Shown piece after piece: positions 5,355 to 6,953 of a stretch of DNA of 6,953 nt. Made by a program: the position numbers and the translations under genes. Origin of the DNA: Bacillota bacterium (GTDB lineage Bacteria; Bacillota; Clostridia; Peptostreptococcales; Anaerovoracaceae); assembly GCA_016302925.1 (NCBI GenBank), contig JAEDMR010000103.1:1-6953 (forward strand), in the 5' to 3' direction. The notes beneath the pieces are model-generated. The model was not told where the DNA came from and did no database searches. It saw nothing but the letters and a program-made list of their open reading frames with translations. The first letter of the stretch is position 1; the number at the start of each line of letters is the position of its first letter.

Positions 5355-6932
5355 ATGAAAGTAACAGTAAGAGATTGTCTGCAGCTGGAGTCCTTCAGAC
5401 AATGTATTGTGGTGGCCGGTGAACGGAACCTGGAAAATCGGGTAAAGACCATTTCCGTTCTCGATGCGGCCAGCGCGGAAGATGCGGTGTGTTTCAACGG
5501 GAATCCGGAAGAACTGGTTCTCACGTCGTTTTCGGGGATGCGGGATAACCGGCCTCTCCAGTGTGAGACGGTGCGTTGCCTGGCAAAATCCGGAATCGCG
5601 GCTCTTGCGGTGTTCCAGAAGGGAAACAGCAGCACGCAGGTTCCGAAGGAGCTGATCGTAGCTGCCGACGAAGTGGGTCTGCCGCTGCTGATCATGGTGG
5701 ACAGCAACAAAGGCGGATATTCCAACCTGATCAAGGAAGTGATGGATCAGATTCTGTACGGAAGCGATTTCAAAAACAGCCTGATCAACAACACCATCTT
5801 CCATTTGCTGAATTTTGAAAAACACAGCAGCTTCCAGCAGGCGCTGCGGGAAGCTGCCATCAATAATGATTTTCAGGTAGTGCTTCTCAGTGAGGACTTC
5901 AATCCGGTGCTGACCATTGAAACACGGCAGCGGACCACAGTGGATGAGGCCATCAGCCGCGGCAAGCAGATCGCCCTGAACCTGTCCAACGTATACAGTC
6001 TGGTGGACATCGACGGTACCATGACCTACTGGGGCATTCTGAATATCAACGGAGAACAGCATTACCTGCTGATCGTGGATAATGAGGACAACTATTCCGC
6101 CGGTGAGATCACCAAGCTGGCAGAGATTATCGAGCTGGCCATGGGTATGTGGAAGTATACTCCGGTGCGGGATGCCAGGGCGGAATTCGCCAAGGCGCTG
6201 ATCCGCGGAAACAAGTCCCTGGCCTACTCCCTGAAGGAGGAGGCCGGCGTAAAGCCTGCCGACATCATCAGTGTGTTCCATGCCAAGGGCATCGAGACAC
6301 CGGAGGGCGAAGCAGTGCTCAATGAATTCCGGGAAGCCGGCATGGTGAGCATCATCCGCATTGCAGAAGGCGAAGAAACCTACGGAATCATTTTCCGAGG
6401 CAGCAAGCTGACCCAGGACAGCGAGACCAGCGAGAAGGCTGTCTGCATCGACATCTATGATCATCTGAAGGCGCAGGACGGCGTCCGGATTTTCCATGTG
6501 ACCGGTACCAGCGGCATTGAAGGCGCCGGTGATGGTTTCCGCCTCATCAACGAGACTTGGTCCTTCGTGGAAGGCATCTTCCCGTACAAGCGGGTGTTCT
6601 CCAAGTACGAACTGGTGCTGGTATCCAACTGCATCAGCATCCAGGTGCAGGGCGGCAACCTGAAAAAGAACTACATGGATCTGCTGGAACCGTTCACCAA
6701 GGAGGGGGACAACAAGTCACGCCAGCTGCTGGAAACACTGGAAACCTTTGTGCTGGACGCAGGCATGAACAGCGGCAAAACCTCCGAGTTCATGGGCATC
6801 CACACCAATACGGTCCAGTACCGTCTGAAAAAGATCAACGAGGTCCTTGGCGCCGAGATCACCGGCAACCGGGTCATCCCGGGTCTGACCGTGGCCCTGG
6901 CCCTGAAGCGGCTGGAGCGGACTGCGAAATAG
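5355..6932 (+). CDS. PucR-family transcriptional regulator
   Basis: The 525-residue protein has the two-ended layout of PucR/CdaR-type activators. An N-terminal PucR ligand-sensing domain (about 1-115) opens with MKVTVRDCLQL and contains the ELVLTSFSGM and AADEVGLPLLIM stretches typical of the family. A long middle region (about 120-440) looks like the CdaR/GAF-like linker but has no motif I can name. A C-terminal PucR helix-turn-helix (HTH_30, about 457-520) carries SGKTSEFMGIHTNTVQYRLKKI, with the family's IHxNTxxYRLxxI signature at 482-494. Named members respond to purine catabolism or carbon sources; the ligand here is unknown. The ATG at 5355 has AAGAGG at 5342-5347, and the gene lies 17 bp after the ftsH stop with no terminator or promoter between, so the two are probably co-transcribed. 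The stop is TAG at 6930; the last 21 bp of the window hold no terminator. No membrane segment or signal peptide is seen. Confidence 0.9.
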   Translation: MKVTVRDCLQLESFRQCIVVAGERNLENRVKTISVLDAASAEDAVCFNGNPEELVLTSFSGMRDNRPLQCETVRCLAKSGIAALAVFQKGNSSTQVPKELIVAADEVGLPLLIMVDSNKGGYSNLIKEVMDQILYGSDFKNSLINNTIFHLLNFEKHSSFQQALREAAINNDFQVVLLSEDFNPVLTIETRQRTTVDEAISRGKQIALNLSNVYSLVDIDGTMTYWGILNINGEQHYLLIVDNEDNYSAGEITKLAEIIELAMGMWKYTPVRDARAEFAKALIRGNKSLAYSLKEEAGVKPADIISVFHAKGIETPEGEAVLNEFREAGMVSIIRIAEGEETYGIIFRGSKLTQDSETSEKAVCIDIYDHLKAQDGVRIFHVTGTSGIEGAGDGFRLINETWSFVEGIFPYKRVFSKYELVLVSNCISIQVQGGNLKKNYMDLLEPFTKEGDNKSRQLLETLETFVLDAGMNSGKTSEFMGIHTNTVQYRLKKINEVLGAEITGNRVIPGLTVALALKRLERTAK

Positions 6933-6953
6933 CGGAACCGGATTGCGAACCGG

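Noticed and set aside
5109..6497. A 462-codon minus-strand frame opposite the FtsH tail and the PucR-type gene
   Set aside because: It is a shadow of strong + strand coding sequence. The Ala/Ser-rich start is just the reverse complement of the acidic FtsH tail.
6933..6953. CGGAACCGG / GCGAACCGG repeat after the last stop as a terminator start
   Set aside because: Only 21 bp remain, no inverted repeat with a T tract is visible, and the window ends.

Overview
The window is a GC-rich bacterial segment with five genes, all on the + strand and closely packed. It looks like a Clostridia (Firmicutes) chromosome. The reasons are the spoIIE-type / tilS / ftsH neighbourhood, which resembles the conserved spoIIE-tilS-hpt-ftsH block of spore-forming Firmicutes, the purine-rich Shine-Dalgarno sites, and the style of the proteins. 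The genus cannot be fixed from sequence alone. A GC-rich lineage of Lachnospiraceae, Eubacteriaceae or Anaerovoracaceae type is plausible.

Layout: (1) 1-434 is the 3' part of a TatD-family metal-dependent nuclease gene. (2) 435-642 is a non-coding stretch with a weak terminator-like hairpin, short direct repeats, a candidate Spo0A-type promoter and three GGATCATC repeats spaced exactly 17 bp apart. (3) 643-1293 encodes a 216-residue stand-alone SpoIIE/PP2C-type Ser/Thr phosphatase, lacking the membrane and regulatory parts of full SpoIIE. (4) 1345-3018 is tilS, tRNA(Ile)-lysidine synthetase, enlarged by a Pro/Ala-rich insertion and a 27-bp tandem repeat. (5) 3019-3150 holds a strong sigma-A-like promoter and a leader for ftsH. 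The hpt gene that usually lies here is absent. (6) 3151-5337 is ftsH, the membrane AAA+ zinc protease, with a long acidic C-terminal tail. (7) 5355-6932 encodes a PucR-family transcription regulator, probably co-transcribed with ftsH.

The genes fall into two probable transcription units: phosphatase-tilS (promoter near 532-565) and ftsH-pucR-like (promoter at 3002-3030). The contents are mainly housekeeping (tRNA modification, membrane protein quality control, nuclease) plus one developmental or signalling phosphatase and one ligand-responsive regulator. I see no mobile element, CRISPR array, tRNA or rRNA gene. The most unusual points are the reduced SpoIIE with a Spo0A-like promoter, the repeat-bearing leader in front of it, and the repeat-expanded TilS. 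I do not see a wholly new multi-gene system.
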